Shown in pieces: positions 29,631 through 38,355 of a stretch of 64,000 nucleotides of DNA. The stretch covers positions 62,001 to 126,000 of the forward strand of contig CAWFLX010000029.1 in assembly GCA_963816775.1 (NCBI GenBank), read 5' to 3'. Numbering within the stretch: the first letter of the stretch is position 1; each line of letters begins with the position of its first letter. This stretch comes from JAFAXD01 sp963816775 (GTDB lineage: Bacteria > Pseudomonadota > Alphaproteobacteria > Rhizobiales > Xanthobacteraceae). Position numbers and translations under genes: made by a program. The notes beneath the pieces were generated by a model, which worked only from the letters and a program-made list of their open reading frames with translations, was not told where the DNA came from and ran no database searches.

Positions 29631-29662
29631 CCCGGCTCGGAAACATTCCGGCCGGGATTTTT
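29631..29662 (+). terminator. Intrinsic terminator between SAM-II aptamer and metZ
   Basis: CCCGGC-T-CGGAA / ACA / TTCCG-GCCGGG forms an 11-bp hairpin with one bulge (29631-29656), followed by ATTTTT. The 5' arm CCCGGC can alternatively pair with GCCGGG at 29612-29617, which is the pseudoknot strand of the aptamer. SAM binding would therefore release the terminator. Confidence 0.85.
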
Positions 29663-29675
29663 GTTGGAGGTCCCC

Positions 29676-30863
29676 ATGTCCGCGCCCGCGCGCCGCTATC
29701 GTCCCGAAACCGAACTCGTCCACGCCGGCAGCATGCGCTCGCAGTTCGGCGAAACCTCGGAAGCCTTGTTTCTTACCCAGGGCTTTGTCTACGACAGTGC
29801 CGAGCAGTGCGAGGCGCGCTTCAAGGGCGAAGAGCCCGGTTTCCTCTATTCGCGTTTCTCCAATCCGACGGTCGCGATGTTCGAGCGCCGGATGGCGACC
29901 TTCGAGGGGGCCGAAGCGGCGCGCGCGACCGCGACCGGCATGGCGGCGGTAACGACTGCGCTGGTCGGGCAGCTCAAAGCCGGCGATCACGTCGTCGCCG
30001 CCAAGGCGCTGTTCGGCTCATGCCGCTGGGTGGTCGAGGATTTCCTGCCGCGCTTCGGCGTCGCTTCGACCCTCGTCGACGGCACCGATCTCGACCAATG
30101 GCAAAAAGCGGTTCGCCCCAACACCAAGACGTTCTTTCTCGAAAGCCCGACCAACCCGGTGCTCGAAGTCATCGACATTACGGCGGTGGCGAAGATCGCG
30201 CACGCGGCGGGCGCCACCTTGGTGGTCGACAACGTGTTCGCCACCCCGCTCTGGCAAAGTCCGCTCACGCTCGGCGCCGATGTGGTCGTCTACTCGGCCA
30301 CCAAGCACATCGATGGCCAGGGACGCTGCCTCGGCGGCGTTATTCTGGCCTCCGAGAAATTCATCCAGGACAACATCCATCAATTCATTCGCCAGACCGG
30401 GCCCTCGATGTCCCCGTTCAACGCCTGGGTTCTGCTCAAGGGCCTGGAGACCCTGCATCTGCGCGTGCGACGTCAGACCGACACGGCGGCTGCCGTAGCC
30501 GCAGCACTGGCGGAGCATCCCAAAATCACGCGGCTGATCTATCCGGGGCGGCCCGATCATCCACAGGCCGACGTGGTGCGGCGGCAGATGTGCGGCGGCT
30601 CAACGCTGGTTGCGATCGAGGTGGCCGGCGGAAAGCGGGGAACGTTCCGCTTCCTCAACGCGCTCAAGCTCATTCGCATCACCAACAATCTGGGCGACGC
30701 CAAGAGCCTCGTCACCCATCCGGCAACGACGACGCATCAGCGCTTGACCCCGGAAGCGCGTGCCGAACTCGGCATCACGGACGGCACCGTGCGCTTCTCA
30801 GCCGGGCTCGAACATCCCGATGATATCGTCGGCGATCTGCTGACGGCGCTCGAGCAGGCGTAA
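29676..30863 (+). CDS. metZ: O-succinylhomoserine sulfhydrylase
   Basis: MetZ makes homocysteine from O-succinylhomoserine and sulfide, using PLP, feeding MetH. The 395-residue protein is a Cys/Met-metabolism PLP enzyme: VYDSAEQCEARFKGEEPGF, YSRFSNPTV, the PLP lysine in VVYSATKHIDGQGR, and SLVTHPATTTHQRL near the end. ATG 29676 follows GGAGG at 29666-29670. Expression is predicted to fall at high SAM through the SAM-II aptamer and terminator in its leader. Confidence 0.95.
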   Translation: MSAPARRYRPETELVHAGSMRSQFGETSEALFLTQGFVYDSAEQCEARFKGEEPGFLYSRFSNPTVAMFERRMATFEGAEAARATATGMAAVTTALVGQLKAGDHVVAAKALFGSCRWVVEDFLPRFGVASTLVDGTDLDQWQKAVRPNTKTFFLESPTNPVLEVIDITAVAKIAHAAGATLVVDNVFATPLWQSPLTLGADVVVYSATKHIDGQGRCLGGVILASEKFIQDNIHQFIRQTGPSMSPFNAWVLLKGLETLHLRVRRQTDTAAAVAAALAEHPKITRLIYPGRPDHPQADVVRRQMCGGSTLVAIEVAGGKRGTFRFLNALKLIRITNNLGDAKSLVTHPATTTHQRLTPEARAELGITDGTVRFSAGLEHPDDIVGDLLTALEQA

Positions 30864-30870
30864 GCCAAGT

Positions 30871-30913
30871 GTCAGTAATCAGTAGTCAGTAATCAGAACC
30901 TTCGTGATTACTG
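30871..30913 (+). terminator. Direct repeats and hairpin after metZ
   Basis: GTCAGTAATCAG occurs twice (30871-30882 and 30885-30896). CAGTAATCA (30887-30895) pairs with TGATTACTG (30905-30913) around a nine-base loop. This AT-rich nine-base-pair hairpin without a T tract may end transcription from both sides or be a short dispersed repeat. Confidence 0.45.
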
Positions 30914-30927
30914 ATCTCTGATTCCGG

Positions 30928-31749
30928 TTACTGCGTTGCTGGCCGGTTGTTGGGACGGATCACCGCAGGCGAAGCGTGGGCCGACGTAACCGCGCGCTTG
31001 GCTGCATCCGAGATGGCGGTGCAAAGAAGTTTCGCCCAGCAGCCGTAGCCCCAATCATTCATGTGCAATCCGTCGGGCGACGTGAACGCGTCGAATGACA
31101 TTCCGCCGCGTTCGTGCCAATGCCGCATGACCGCGAAGCGGCGAAAGATGTTGACCTTGGTGCTGTTGGCGGTCGTGGCGATCAGCTGGACCATTCCCTC
31201 CGCTTCCGGCTTGGCAATCACTTTGGGAGCAAACTGAGGATCGACCAGCAACACGTCCGCTCCGGCGTCTTTGATCTCTTGGATGCCCTCGCGGATCAAT
31301 TTGCCGATCTCTTCGATCGGCAGATCGCGCAACGCTGCGTTGGTGCCGAGCTGCCAGATCACCAGATCGGGCTTCTCGTCGATCACGTCCTGCCGGAAGC
31401 GCACGAGCATCTCGGCGGCGTCCTGGCCGTTGACGCCACGATTGAGAACAATGACCGGTACGTCGGGATAAAGCCTGTTGAGTTCGGCCGCGAGCCGGGT
31501 CGGATAGGACGCATTGGGCGAGCTCGCGCCGGCGCCCGCGGTCGACGATGATCCGATGGCAACGATCTTGACCGGCTCCCGCGCCGCCAATCGCGCTCCA
31601 ACGTGGACGAGGGGCCGCTCGAGGCGCACGAGATCGATCGGCCCGTCGCAGGTCGTCGGCTCGTCCGCGGCGGCGGCTGACGTTACGCAAAAAAACAGGG
31701 CTGAGAGAAGGGCCGTGGCGCTGCACGCCCTCCGGTATTCTTGTCGCAT
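30928..31749 (-). CDS. Periplasmic SGNH/GDSL-type hydrolase
   Basis: A 273-residue exported protein (signal ATALLSALFFCVTSAAAADE). SGNH blocks are visible: KIVAIGSSSTAGAGAS (block I, Ser), NRGVNGQDAAEML (block II Gly), IWQLGTNAAL (block III Asn) and SPDGLHMNDWGY (block V Asp/His). SGNH enzymes are esterases or acyl hydrolases acting on lipids or acetylated sugars. The paralogue 107 bases away and the OpgC gene behind it suggest envelope-polysaccharide acyl chemistry. Start 31749 is chosen for its signal peptide. Confidence 0.88.
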   Translation of the reverse strand: MRQEYRRACSATALLSALFFCVTSAAAADEPTTCDGPIDLVRLERPLVHVGARLAAREPVKIVAIGSSSTAGAGASSPNASYPTRLAAELNRLYPDVPVIVLNRGVNGQDAAEMLVRFRQDVIDEKPDLVIWQLGTNAALRDLPIEEIGKLIREGIQEIKDAGADVLLVDPQFAPKVIAKPEAEGMVQLIATTANSTKVNIFRRFAVMRHWHERGGMSFDAFTSPDGLHMNDWGYGCWAKLLCTAISDAAKRAVTSAHASPAVIRPNNRPATQ

Positions 31750-31855
31750 CGTTATCGGCGTCCCGTCCTGCGGCTCGGCTCTCGGTCCGAGCACTGTCGT
31801 TTTTATTTAGTTGGTTCTACCAGCGGTGCGGCGCAACATGCTACCTTTTATTTTA

Positions 31856-32608
31856 TTAATGACGGTCGGGCGCTCCCGGCCCTGTCATATTCGCCGCCTT
31901 CACGATCAGATCCCCCAACAGCTCCGCAATGCACTGGTGAACGTGTTCTGCCGTATCGATTTTTTTCGTTGCCTCCACGAAATCGAACGTGCCGCTTTCG
32001 ACCCATTGGCGCATCACGGCGAAGCGGTCGAACAGGGGCACTTCGTGCTGCAACGCAACGAACCGCATGGCTTCCGCGTACGGTAACACCCCGATCATGG
32101 ATTCCGTGCGGGGACTGTATTGCGGATTCATCAGAACGACATCGCTCTTGCCGGCCTGGATCGCTTCGATGCCGTCTTCGATGGCGGATCTGAACGTTTC
32201 CGTGTCGACGCGACGGATGGCATCGACGGTTCCGGTTTGCCAGATCAGCAGCGCCGGCTTGTCGGTGCTGACGATGTGCTCGATCTCTTTTTCCATCTCC
32301 TCCGCGGTCGTACGCGGCTTGGCATAGGTGGTGACCTTGACCTTGACGCCCGGCAGTTGCTTGCTCAGCGCGGCTTCCAGGCGCGACGGATAGGCTTCCT
32401 GTTTGCCCGCTGGGCCCGCCAGCAAGCTCGATGCTGTTCCGACCACCACGATGTTGAGCTGTTTGTTGGCGATGGCCGCCGCCACCTGTGGCAGCGGGTA
32501 ATCCGCGGTGACGAGGTGCGCCGCCACGGCACATTCGTCGTGCGCCTCGGCAAAAGCGTCGGACATGCACAACAGCGCACCGATCAGTGCGATGGCCAAT
32601 GCTCTCAT
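31856..32608 (-). CDS. Periplasmic SGNH-like hydrolase, paralogue
   Basis: A 250-residue exported protein (MRALAIALIGALLCMSDAFA). It keeps the layout of its neighbour (NIVVVGTASSLLAG, RTTAEEMEKEIEHIV, LLIWQTGTVDAI), but the block III Asn is replaced by Thr (QTGTVD in place of QLGTNA), and the C-terminal Asp-x-x-His reads DTAEHVHQ. Activity may be altered. The ATG overlaps the end of the OpgC reading frame as ATGA, so it is translationally coupled to OpgC. Confidence 0.8.
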   Translation of the reverse strand: MRALAIALIGALLCMSDAFAEAHDECAVAAHLVTADYPLPQVAAAIANKQLNIVVVGTASSLLAGPAGKQEAYPSRLEAALSKQLPGVKVKVTTYAKPRTTAEEMEKEIEHIVSTDKPALLIWQTGTVDAIRRVDTETFRSAIEDGIEAIQAGKSDVVLMNPQYSPRTESMIGVLPYAEAMRFVALQHEVPLFDRFAVMRQWVESGTFDFVEATKKIDTAEHVHQCIAELLGDLIVKAANMTGPGAPDRH

Positions 32609-33760
32609 GCCTCGCCTCCAGCGAGGTCGGCATCCGGCGGGCGTGATCCCGGGCTCCGTCCTTCTATATTCTTATACCACGACAACAGCCACGCGACCGC
32701 AACCATGAGGACAATCCCGATCGCGCTGGCCAGGACCTGGGCGGTGACGGATTCGGAAACCTGAACCATGACAAAATGCGCTGCAAACGCCAGAAACACG
32801 CCCGAGGCAGAAGATCTCCAACGAATGCTGGCCGCAGATTATCGCCGGTCGCAGCCAGGCACTCTTGAGTACCGGCCAGTCGCGCGGAACGAACCGCACC
32901 GTGATGACCGCCAACGAGAGGAAATGCACAAAGCGCAGAACGTCAAGATTGGTCTTGTCGATCGGGTACATCCAGTCCGACATCCACTTCGGTACGAGAT
33001 AGCCGGCGCGCGGGAAATACCAGGTCATGACGATCGCGAACGCAAACAGCAGGTAGGCTACCGCCAGCCCCAGCACGACGGGCGAACGCATGAAGCCGGC
33101 AAGACGCTCGGCGCCACCGATCGCGCACCAAGCGCCGAATGCAAACAGCAGTTGCCAGGCGAACGGATTGAACGCCCAGGTTCCTTCCGGGTATGCGGGC
33201 AGGTTGATGTCGAACTGCAGCGCCGCGATGTAGACCAGGAGCGAGGTGGCCAGCCCCAGCGTCGGTTGACGCAACAGTACCCACAGAAACAGCGGGAACG
33301 TGGTCAACAACACGATGTAGAGCGGCAGTACGTCCATGTTGGCCGGCTTGAACTTGAGCAAGAGCGCCTCATAGAGCGTCACGTCCGGTTGGCGCAGGAA
33401 ATCGAAAATGCCCATTTCCTCCGCGAACAGCGGGTTTTCGAAGCTGCGCGACACATAGGCGATCTCGGCCAGGTAGATCACGAACAGAAAGATATGCGCG
33501 ACATAGACCTGCCAGGCGCGTTTGAGAATACGCGCGCTTGCCACGACGACTCCGCGCTCGCGCATCGCGCGCCCATACACGAACGCCGCCGTGTAGCCCG
33601 AGATGAACACGAAGATCTCGGTTGCGTCGCTGAACCCGTAGTTGCGGATCGTGATCCAGCTGACAATGTTGGACGGGATGTGATCGAGGAAGATCAGCCA
33701 AAGCGCGATGCCGCGAAACAGGTCGAGCCGCAGATCGCGTTCAACCCGGGACGGCGCCAT
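32605..33760 (-). pseudogene. OpgC-domain membrane protein, interrupted by one frameshift
   Basis: From ATG 33760 (GAGGAG nine bases upstream) the frame encodes an OpgC-type multi-pass protein: DLFRGIALWLIFLDHIPSNI, YGFSDATEIFVFISGYTAAF, a dozen hydrophobic helices, and HSLEIFCLG near 32805. There one extra base (GGGCG in place of GGCG, about 32799-32803) shifts the frame, which would end at 32672. The shifted frame continues perfectly as VFLAFAAHFVMVQVSES to TGA 32605, overlapping the next gene as ATGA. OpgC transfers succinyl groups to periplasmic glucans. The disruption is either very recent or a sequencing error. Confidence 0.85.
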
Positions 33761-33881
33761 GCGACTCCTCGGCGCTGCCAAATCATGGGATACTGGCGCG
33801 CCGAGGCCGGCGGGCGCAGGGGCGCCGCCGCCACGGTAAGTTCGCTTGTCCGCCGATACGTCAACCATCGGATTTCGCGCC

Positions 33882-34274
33882 ATGTACCGGACTGTCACCC
33901 ACGATATCGAAGTAACGGTGACGCCGCGTTTTTTGCCCGAGCGGTCCTCGCACGAAAAGAACTATTTCTTCTGGAGCTATACGGTCGAAATCAACAACCG
34001 AAGCCAGGAAACCGTCCAGCTCAAGACCCGCCACTGGCGGATTACCGACGCGTTCGGGCGCGTTCAAGAGGTCCGCGGCGCCGGTGTCGTCGGCGAAGAA
34101 CCGGTGCTCGAGCCCGGCGCAACGTTCGAATACACCAGCGGAGTACCGCTGCCGACGCCCTCAGGCTTCATGGTCGGTACCTACGGGATGGTGAGCCGAA
34201 GCGGCGCGCGGTTCAACATCGACATCCCGGCTTTCTCTCTCGATAGTCCTGACGGTAAGCGAACCATCAATTAA
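33882..34274 (+). CDS. apaG: ApaG (CorD) family protein
   Basis: The 130-residue product is an immunoglobulin-like ApaG protein: MYRTVTHDIEVTVTPRFL, YFFWSYTVEINNRSQETVQL, WRITDAFGRVQEVRGAGVVG, PLPTPSGFMVGTYGM. The function is unsettled, with links to metal and diadenosine tetraphosphate metabolism in enterobacteria. Start 33882 matches the family N-terminus, 12 codons into the open frame. The gene is divergent from OpgC and converges with hslO, the two stops sharing TTAA. Confidence 0.93.
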   Translation: MYRTVTHDIEVTVTPRFLPERSSHEKNYFFWSYTVEINNRSQETVQLKTRHWRITDAFGRVQEVRGAGVVGEEPVLEPGATFEYTSGVPLPTPSGFMVGTYGMVSRSGARFNIDIPAFSLDSPDGKRTIN

Positions 34275-35275
34275 TTGAGCCGGTGCGCGCCGACATCCTC
34301 GGGCGCAAACACGTATTTCGAGCTGCAGAACTCGCAGGTCACCGAAATCGCCCCGTTTTCGACCATGTGGTCGCGATCCTCCTGCGGGAAGCTCTCAAGC
34401 ATCGCTTTGACGCTTGCGCGGGAACACGAGCATCTCGACTGCACCGGTTGCGTGCTGAACACGCGCACGCCGCGCTCGTGAAACAGCCGATACAGCAGCC
34501 GCTCGCTGGACAACTCCGGGTCGATCAGCTCGATATCGGTCACGGTCTGGATCAGGGACCGGCCTTCAACCCAAGCTTCGTCCTCCGCCAGCTGGTGCGG
34601 CTTCATCCCATCGGGGGCATCGCCCGGGTCGAAATCGGGCCCGCGCATGCGTTCAGGTTTGGCGGGCAGGAACTGCAGCATGATGCCGCCGGCCCGCCAG
34701 CGATGTTGCGGGCCTCCCGCGCCCGAGGAGAACTCCTCGGCGACCGCGAGCCGCACCCGCGTCGGAATCTGCTCGGAGCGGAAAAAGTACTCATGCGCGG
34801 CGTCTTCCAGGCCGCCGCCGGCGAGCGCTACCAGGCCCTGATAGCGGCTCATCTCGACCCCCTGGTCGATTGTCATCGCGAGGTGACCGCGCCCCATAAG
34901 CTCGCCCGCCGACGTCTTGCCGGCGGCGATCGCGGTCGATACGCCCTCGGCATCGAACCGCGCACAGGCGCGCACGCTGCCCGGCGTGACGTAGTCGACG
35001 ACCAGCATGCGCACCGGACCGTCGGTCTTGGTTTGCATGATGAAACGGCCGTCGAATTTGAGCGACGAGCCCAGTAGAACGGCGAGAACCACCGCTTCAC
35101 CGAGCAGCTTTGCGACCGGTAATGGATAGTCGTGGCTCGACAGAATTTCGTCGAGCGACGATCCGAGCCGAACCACGCGCCCGCGCTGATCGAGCGCCGC
35201 GACCTCGAACGGCAGGATGGAATCGTCGTGGGCGAACTCGGCAGGTGCGCGCGACGGAATGAACAAGTCGGTCAT
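34271..35275 (-). CDS. hslO: Redox-regulated chaperone Hsp33
   Basis: Hsp33 holds unfolded proteins after oxidative stress. The 334-residue product has the N-terminal substrate domain (FEVAALDQRGRVVRLGSSLD, LGEAVVLAVLLGSSLKFDGRF, FIMQTKTDGPVRMLVVDY) and the C-terminal zinc redox switch with CSC and CEFC cysteine pairs. The start overlaps argF's stop by four bases. The operon is argD-argF-hslO, an arrangement I believe is common in Rhizobiales. Confidence 0.95.
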   Translation of the reverse strand: MTDLFIPSRAPAEFAHDDSILPFEVAALDQRGRVVRLGSSLDEILSSHDYPLPVAKLLGEAVVLAVLLGSSLKFDGRFIMQTKTDGPVRMLVVDYVTPGSVRACARFDAEGVSTAIAAGKTSAGELMGRGHLAMTIDQGVEMSRYQGLVALAGGGLEDAAHEYFFRSEQIPTRVRLAVAEEFSSGAGGPQHRWRAGGIMLQFLPAKPERMRGPDFDPGDAPDGMKPHQLAEDEAWVEGRSLIQTVTDIELIDPELSSERLLYRLFHERGVRVFSTQPVQSRCSCSRASVKAMLESFPQEDRDHMVENGAISVTCEFCSSKYVFAPEDVGAHRLN

Positions 35276-36198
35276 GGCGCGTTTGCCCGCAAGCACCAGG
35301 TGAGGATGCCTTTCTGCGCGTGCAGGCGGTTCTCCGCCTCGTCGAAGACGACGGATTGTGGCCCATCGATCACGTCGTCGGTGACTTCCTCTCCGCGATG
35401 CGCCGGGAGGCAGTGCATGAACAATGCGTCTGGCTTGGCCATTGCCATCAGCCGGGCGTTCACCTGGTAGGGCTTCAACAGATTGTGGCGGCTGGCACCA
35501 TCCTTGTCGCCCATCGATACCCAGGTATCGGTGACGACGCAGTCCGCATTGCGCACGGCCGCTTCCGGGTCGCGACCGATCCGGATGGACGCACCCGAGG
35601 CGCGGACCCAATCAGTCAGGACCTTGCCGGGCGCAAGCTCCGGCGGCGTTGCCACATTGAGCTGAAACGCGAAGCGTTCAGCCGCATGCATCCATGAGGC
35701 AAGCACATTGTTGGCAGCACCGCTCCAGGCCACGGTCTTGCCGCGGATCGGTCCGTGGTGCTCTTCGAACGTCATCAGATCGGCCATGATCTGGCAGGGA
35801 TGCGACAGCCGTGTGAGCGCATTGATCACCGGCACGGTCGCGGAATGCGCCAATTCCAGCAGCACTTCATGATCAAGAATGCGGATCACGATGGCATCGA
35901 CGTAGCGCGACAGGACGCGAGCGGTGTCGGCGATGGTTTCACCGCGACCGAGCTGCATTTCCTGCCCGGTCAATGCAATCGCGTCTCCGCCGAGTTGACG
36001 GATTGCGACGTCGAAGGACACCCGCGTGCGTGTCGACGGCTTGTCGAAGATCATGGCCAGCACTTTGCCAGTGAGCGGGCCACCCGAGGCGACGTGTGGG
36101 CGGTCCTGCTTCATGGCACGGCTCGCGTCGATCATGCCGCGCAGTTCGCCGGGCGCGATGTCGATGAGATCCAGGAAATGGCGAATCTGGCCGTTCAC
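35272..36198 (-). CDS. argF: Ornithine carbamoyltransferase
   Basis: ArgF makes citrulline from ornithine and carbamoyl phosphate. The 308-residue protein carries the carbamoyl phosphate site KPSTRTRVSFD (about 53-63), VINALTRLSHPCQIMADL, the AWSGAANNVLASW segment and HCLPAHRGEEV. It starts within the last four bases of argD and ends in the first four of hslO, so all three are translationally coupled. Confidence 0.96.
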   Translation of the reverse strand: MNGQIRHFLDLIDIAPGELRGMIDASRAMKQDRPHVASGGPLTGKVLAMIFDKPSTRTRVSFDVAIRQLGGDAIALTGQEMQLGRGETIADTARVLSRYVDAIVIRILDHEVLLELAHSATVPVINALTRLSHPCQIMADLMTFEEHHGPIRGKTVAWSGAANNVLASWMHAAERFAFQLNVATPPELAPGKVLTDWVRASGASIRIGRDPEAAVRNADCVVTDTWVSMGDKDGASRHNLLKPYQVNARLMAMAKPDALFMHCLPAHRGEEVTDDVIDGPQSVVFDEAENRLHAQKGILTWCLRANAP

Positions 36199-37406
36199 CC
36201 GGTAGCTCCTGACACTTTCGGCTTGCTCTTGAGCGACCGCTCGATCGCGCTCGCGGCTCGGTCGAGACGCTCCATCCCTTCCGAGATCTCGCTTTCGCTG
36301 ATGACCAGCGGAGGCAGCAACCGAACCACATTGTCGCCGGCGGCCACCGCCAGCACGTGCTCGGCGCGCAATGCGTCGACCAGGTCGCCGTTTGGAACAT
36401 TGGTGCGCAGGCCCAGCAGCAGCCCTTCACCACGGACTTCCGCGATGACATCGCCGTGCCGATCGTGCACTTCGGCGAGCCGCTGCCGCATCAGCAGCGC
36501 CTTTTTGCGCACGCCCTCGAGAAAGCCGGGTGCAAGCAGGACGTCGACCACGGCATTGCCGACCGCCATCGCCAGCGGATTGCCGCCGAACGTCGAGCCG
36601 TGCGTGCCGGGTGTCATGCCCTTTCCGGCGTCCGCCGTGGCAAGACACGCGCCGACCGGGAAGCCGCCTCCGAGTCCCTTGGCGAGCGCCAGAATGTCGG
36701 GTTTCACCCCGGTGCGCTCATAGGCGAAGAAACGTCCGGTGCGACCGACACCGGCCTGCACTTCGTCGAACATCAACAGCAGGCCGTGCTCGTCGCAAAG
36801 GCCGCGCAGGCGTTGCAGGAACTGATTGGGGACGACCCGCACGCCGCCTTCGCCCATGATCGGCTCGATCAGGATCGCGGCCGTCGCCGGCCCGATGGCG
36901 CGCTTCACGGCCTCGAGATCGCCGAACGGAACCTGGTCGAAACCCTCCGCGACCGGGCCAAAGCCATCGAGGTACTTCTTGTTGCCGCCGGCGGCGAGCG
37001 TCGCCAGCGTGCGGCCGTGGAACGCTCCCTCGAACGTAATGATGCGATATCGGTCGGGATGGCCCGATGCCGCGTGGTGTTTGCGCGCCACCTTGATGGA
37101 GCACTCCATCGCTTCGGCACCGGAATTGCAAAAGAACACCAGATCGGCAAACGAGGCCGCGCACAGCCGATCAGCCAGGCGCTCGGCCTCGGGGACGCGG
37201 TAGAGGTTGGAGACGTGCCAGACCTTCTGGGCTTGCTCGTTCAGCGCCGCCAGGAGACGCGGATGCGCATGCCCCAGCACGTTAACAGCGACGCCGCCGG
37301 AGAAGTCCAGGTAGCGCTCGTTGGTGGTGGAGATGAGCCAAGCGCCTTCTCCACGCGCAAATGCGAGGTCAACACGGGCGTAGGTCGGCAATAGGTGCGT
37401 GGTCAC
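36195..37406 (-). CDS. argD: Acetylornithine aminotransferase
   Basis: A PLP-dependent class III aminotransferase (403 residues) converting N-acetylglutamate semialdehyde to acetylornithine; it may also act in lysine synthesis. Motifs: YLDFSGGVAVNVLGHAHP, FCNSGAEAMECSIKVARK, LLMFDEVQAGVGRTG and the PLP lysine in ILALAKGLGGGFPVGA. It is the first gene of the argD-argF-hslO unit; its promoter must lie in 37407-37860. Confidence 0.96.
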   Translation of the reverse strand: MTTHLLPTYARVDLAFARGEGAWLISTTNERYLDFSGGVAVNVLGHAHPRLLAALNEQAQKVWHVSNLYRVPEAERLADRLCAASFADLVFFCNSGAEAMECSIKVARKHHAASGHPDRYRIITFEGAFHGRTLATLAAGGNKKYLDGFGPVAEGFDQVPFGDLEAVKRAIGPATAAILIEPIMGEGGVRVVPNQFLQRLRGLCDEHGLLLMFDEVQAGVGRTGRFFAYERTGVKPDILALAKGLGGGFPVGACLATADAGKGMTPGTHGSTFGGNPLAMAVGNAVVDVLLAPGFLEGVRKKALLMRQRLAEVHDRHGDVIAEVRGEGLLLGLRTNVPNGDLVDALRAEHVLAVAAGDNVVRLLPPLVISESEISEGMERLDRAASAIERSLKSKPKVSGATG

Positions 37407-37860
37407 GGTTGGGCTCGTGCGTTCAGTGGAATACGGCGGAAAATGAAATGTGCCGCCTCTGCGGGCGGCACCTGATGCATTCTAAATCCGGGCCTTGTGG
37501 TGTCAACAAGGCAGATCGATGCCATCGAATTGCCCCGCTACGCAGGTTTTCTGCGGATAACAGATGAATATGTGGACGGTACCTACGCGGACTCTTGCAC
37601 GGGAGTCCCCGCATATTGTAGGTTTGTACGGTCAGAACACGATATATCGTGTCAGCAACCGACCTTCTAAGTTGCGTCAGGCGTCAGACGACCCGGTGGC
37701 TCAGCCATGTGGCTGCCCGTCGGCGAGGGTGGATTCTGTTCGGGGTCCCTGGAGCGGTTCAGGTGGAGTCGGCGCGCGCGGCTAAGCCCGTGGCGTCGTC
37801 GCGGGAAAAACGTGCCGAACGAAGAATTCAGAAGTGGCGGTCTGAAAAAGGAAGCAAAGC
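37407..37860. promoter_or_regulatory. argD-gcrA divergent intergenic region
   Basis: A 454-base gap without a supported gene. It contains a perfect 16-bp palindrome ACACGATATATCGTGT (37637-37652), a stem-loop with GACTC and GAGTC arms near 37588-37608, and a further GATTC near 37732. These are three GANTC (CcrM-type) methylation sites, the class of site whose methylation GcrA senses. The gcrA ribosome binding site is AAGGAA, about seven bases before its ATG. No -35/-10 pair stands out. Confidence 0.5.
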
Positions 37861-38355
37861 ATGTCGTGGACCGACGAACGTGTTGAACTGTTGAAGAAGT
37901 TATGGGCCGACGGGCTTTCGGCGAGCCAGATCGCCAACGAGCTTGGCAGCGTGACCCGCAATGCCGTCATCGGCAAGGTGCATCGCCTGGGTCTATCGGG
38001 CCGTGCCAAAAGCCTCTCGTCTTCGGCGCCGCGCCCGCGCAAGCCGCGCACCCACGCCATGTTGCGCATCCGTCCGACCATGCGCGGCAACACTGCGCTG
38101 GCGGCCGTCTACGATCTTGATTTCGCGGCCGAGCCGGATCTGGTCGAGAACATTGTTCCGATGGGGCAACGCTGCTCGCTCCTCGAGCTCAGCGACAGCA
38201 AATGCCGCTGGCCGATCGGCGACCCGGGCAATGCGGAATTTGCATTCTGCGGCGGCAAGCCGGTCGAGGGCTTTCCGTATTGCGGCTATCACGCGCGCAT
38301 CGCCTATCAACCGGCTGGAGATCGGCGGCGAGACCGGCGTCCTCCGCGCGAGTAG
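37861..38355 (+). CDS. gcrA: GcrA cell-cycle regulator
   Basis: GcrA is an alphaproteobacterial sigma-70 cofactor that activates promoters carrying methylated GANTC sites. The 164-residue product has the N-terminal helix-turn-helix region MSWTDERVELLKKLWADGLS and SQIANELGSVTRNAVIGKVH, a basic linker, and the C-terminal zinc/sigma-binding part with QRCSLLELSDSKCRWPIGD and FCGG...YCGYH cysteines. It is one of the best markers of taxonomic origin in the window. Confidence 0.95.
   Translation: MSWTDERVELLKKLWADGLSASQIANELGSVTRNAVIGKVHRLGLSGRAKSLSSSAPRPRKPRTHAMLRIRPTMRGNTALAAVYDLDFAAEPDLVENIVPMGQRCSLLELSDSKCRWPIGDPGNAEFAFCGGKPVEGFPYCGYHARIAYQPAGDRRRDRRPPRE

Noticed and set aside
30871..30913. Attachment site or mobile-element boundary at the GTCAGTAATCAG direct repeats
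   Set aside because: Only two adjacent copies with a hairpin; no integrase, tRNA or second boundary copy in the window.
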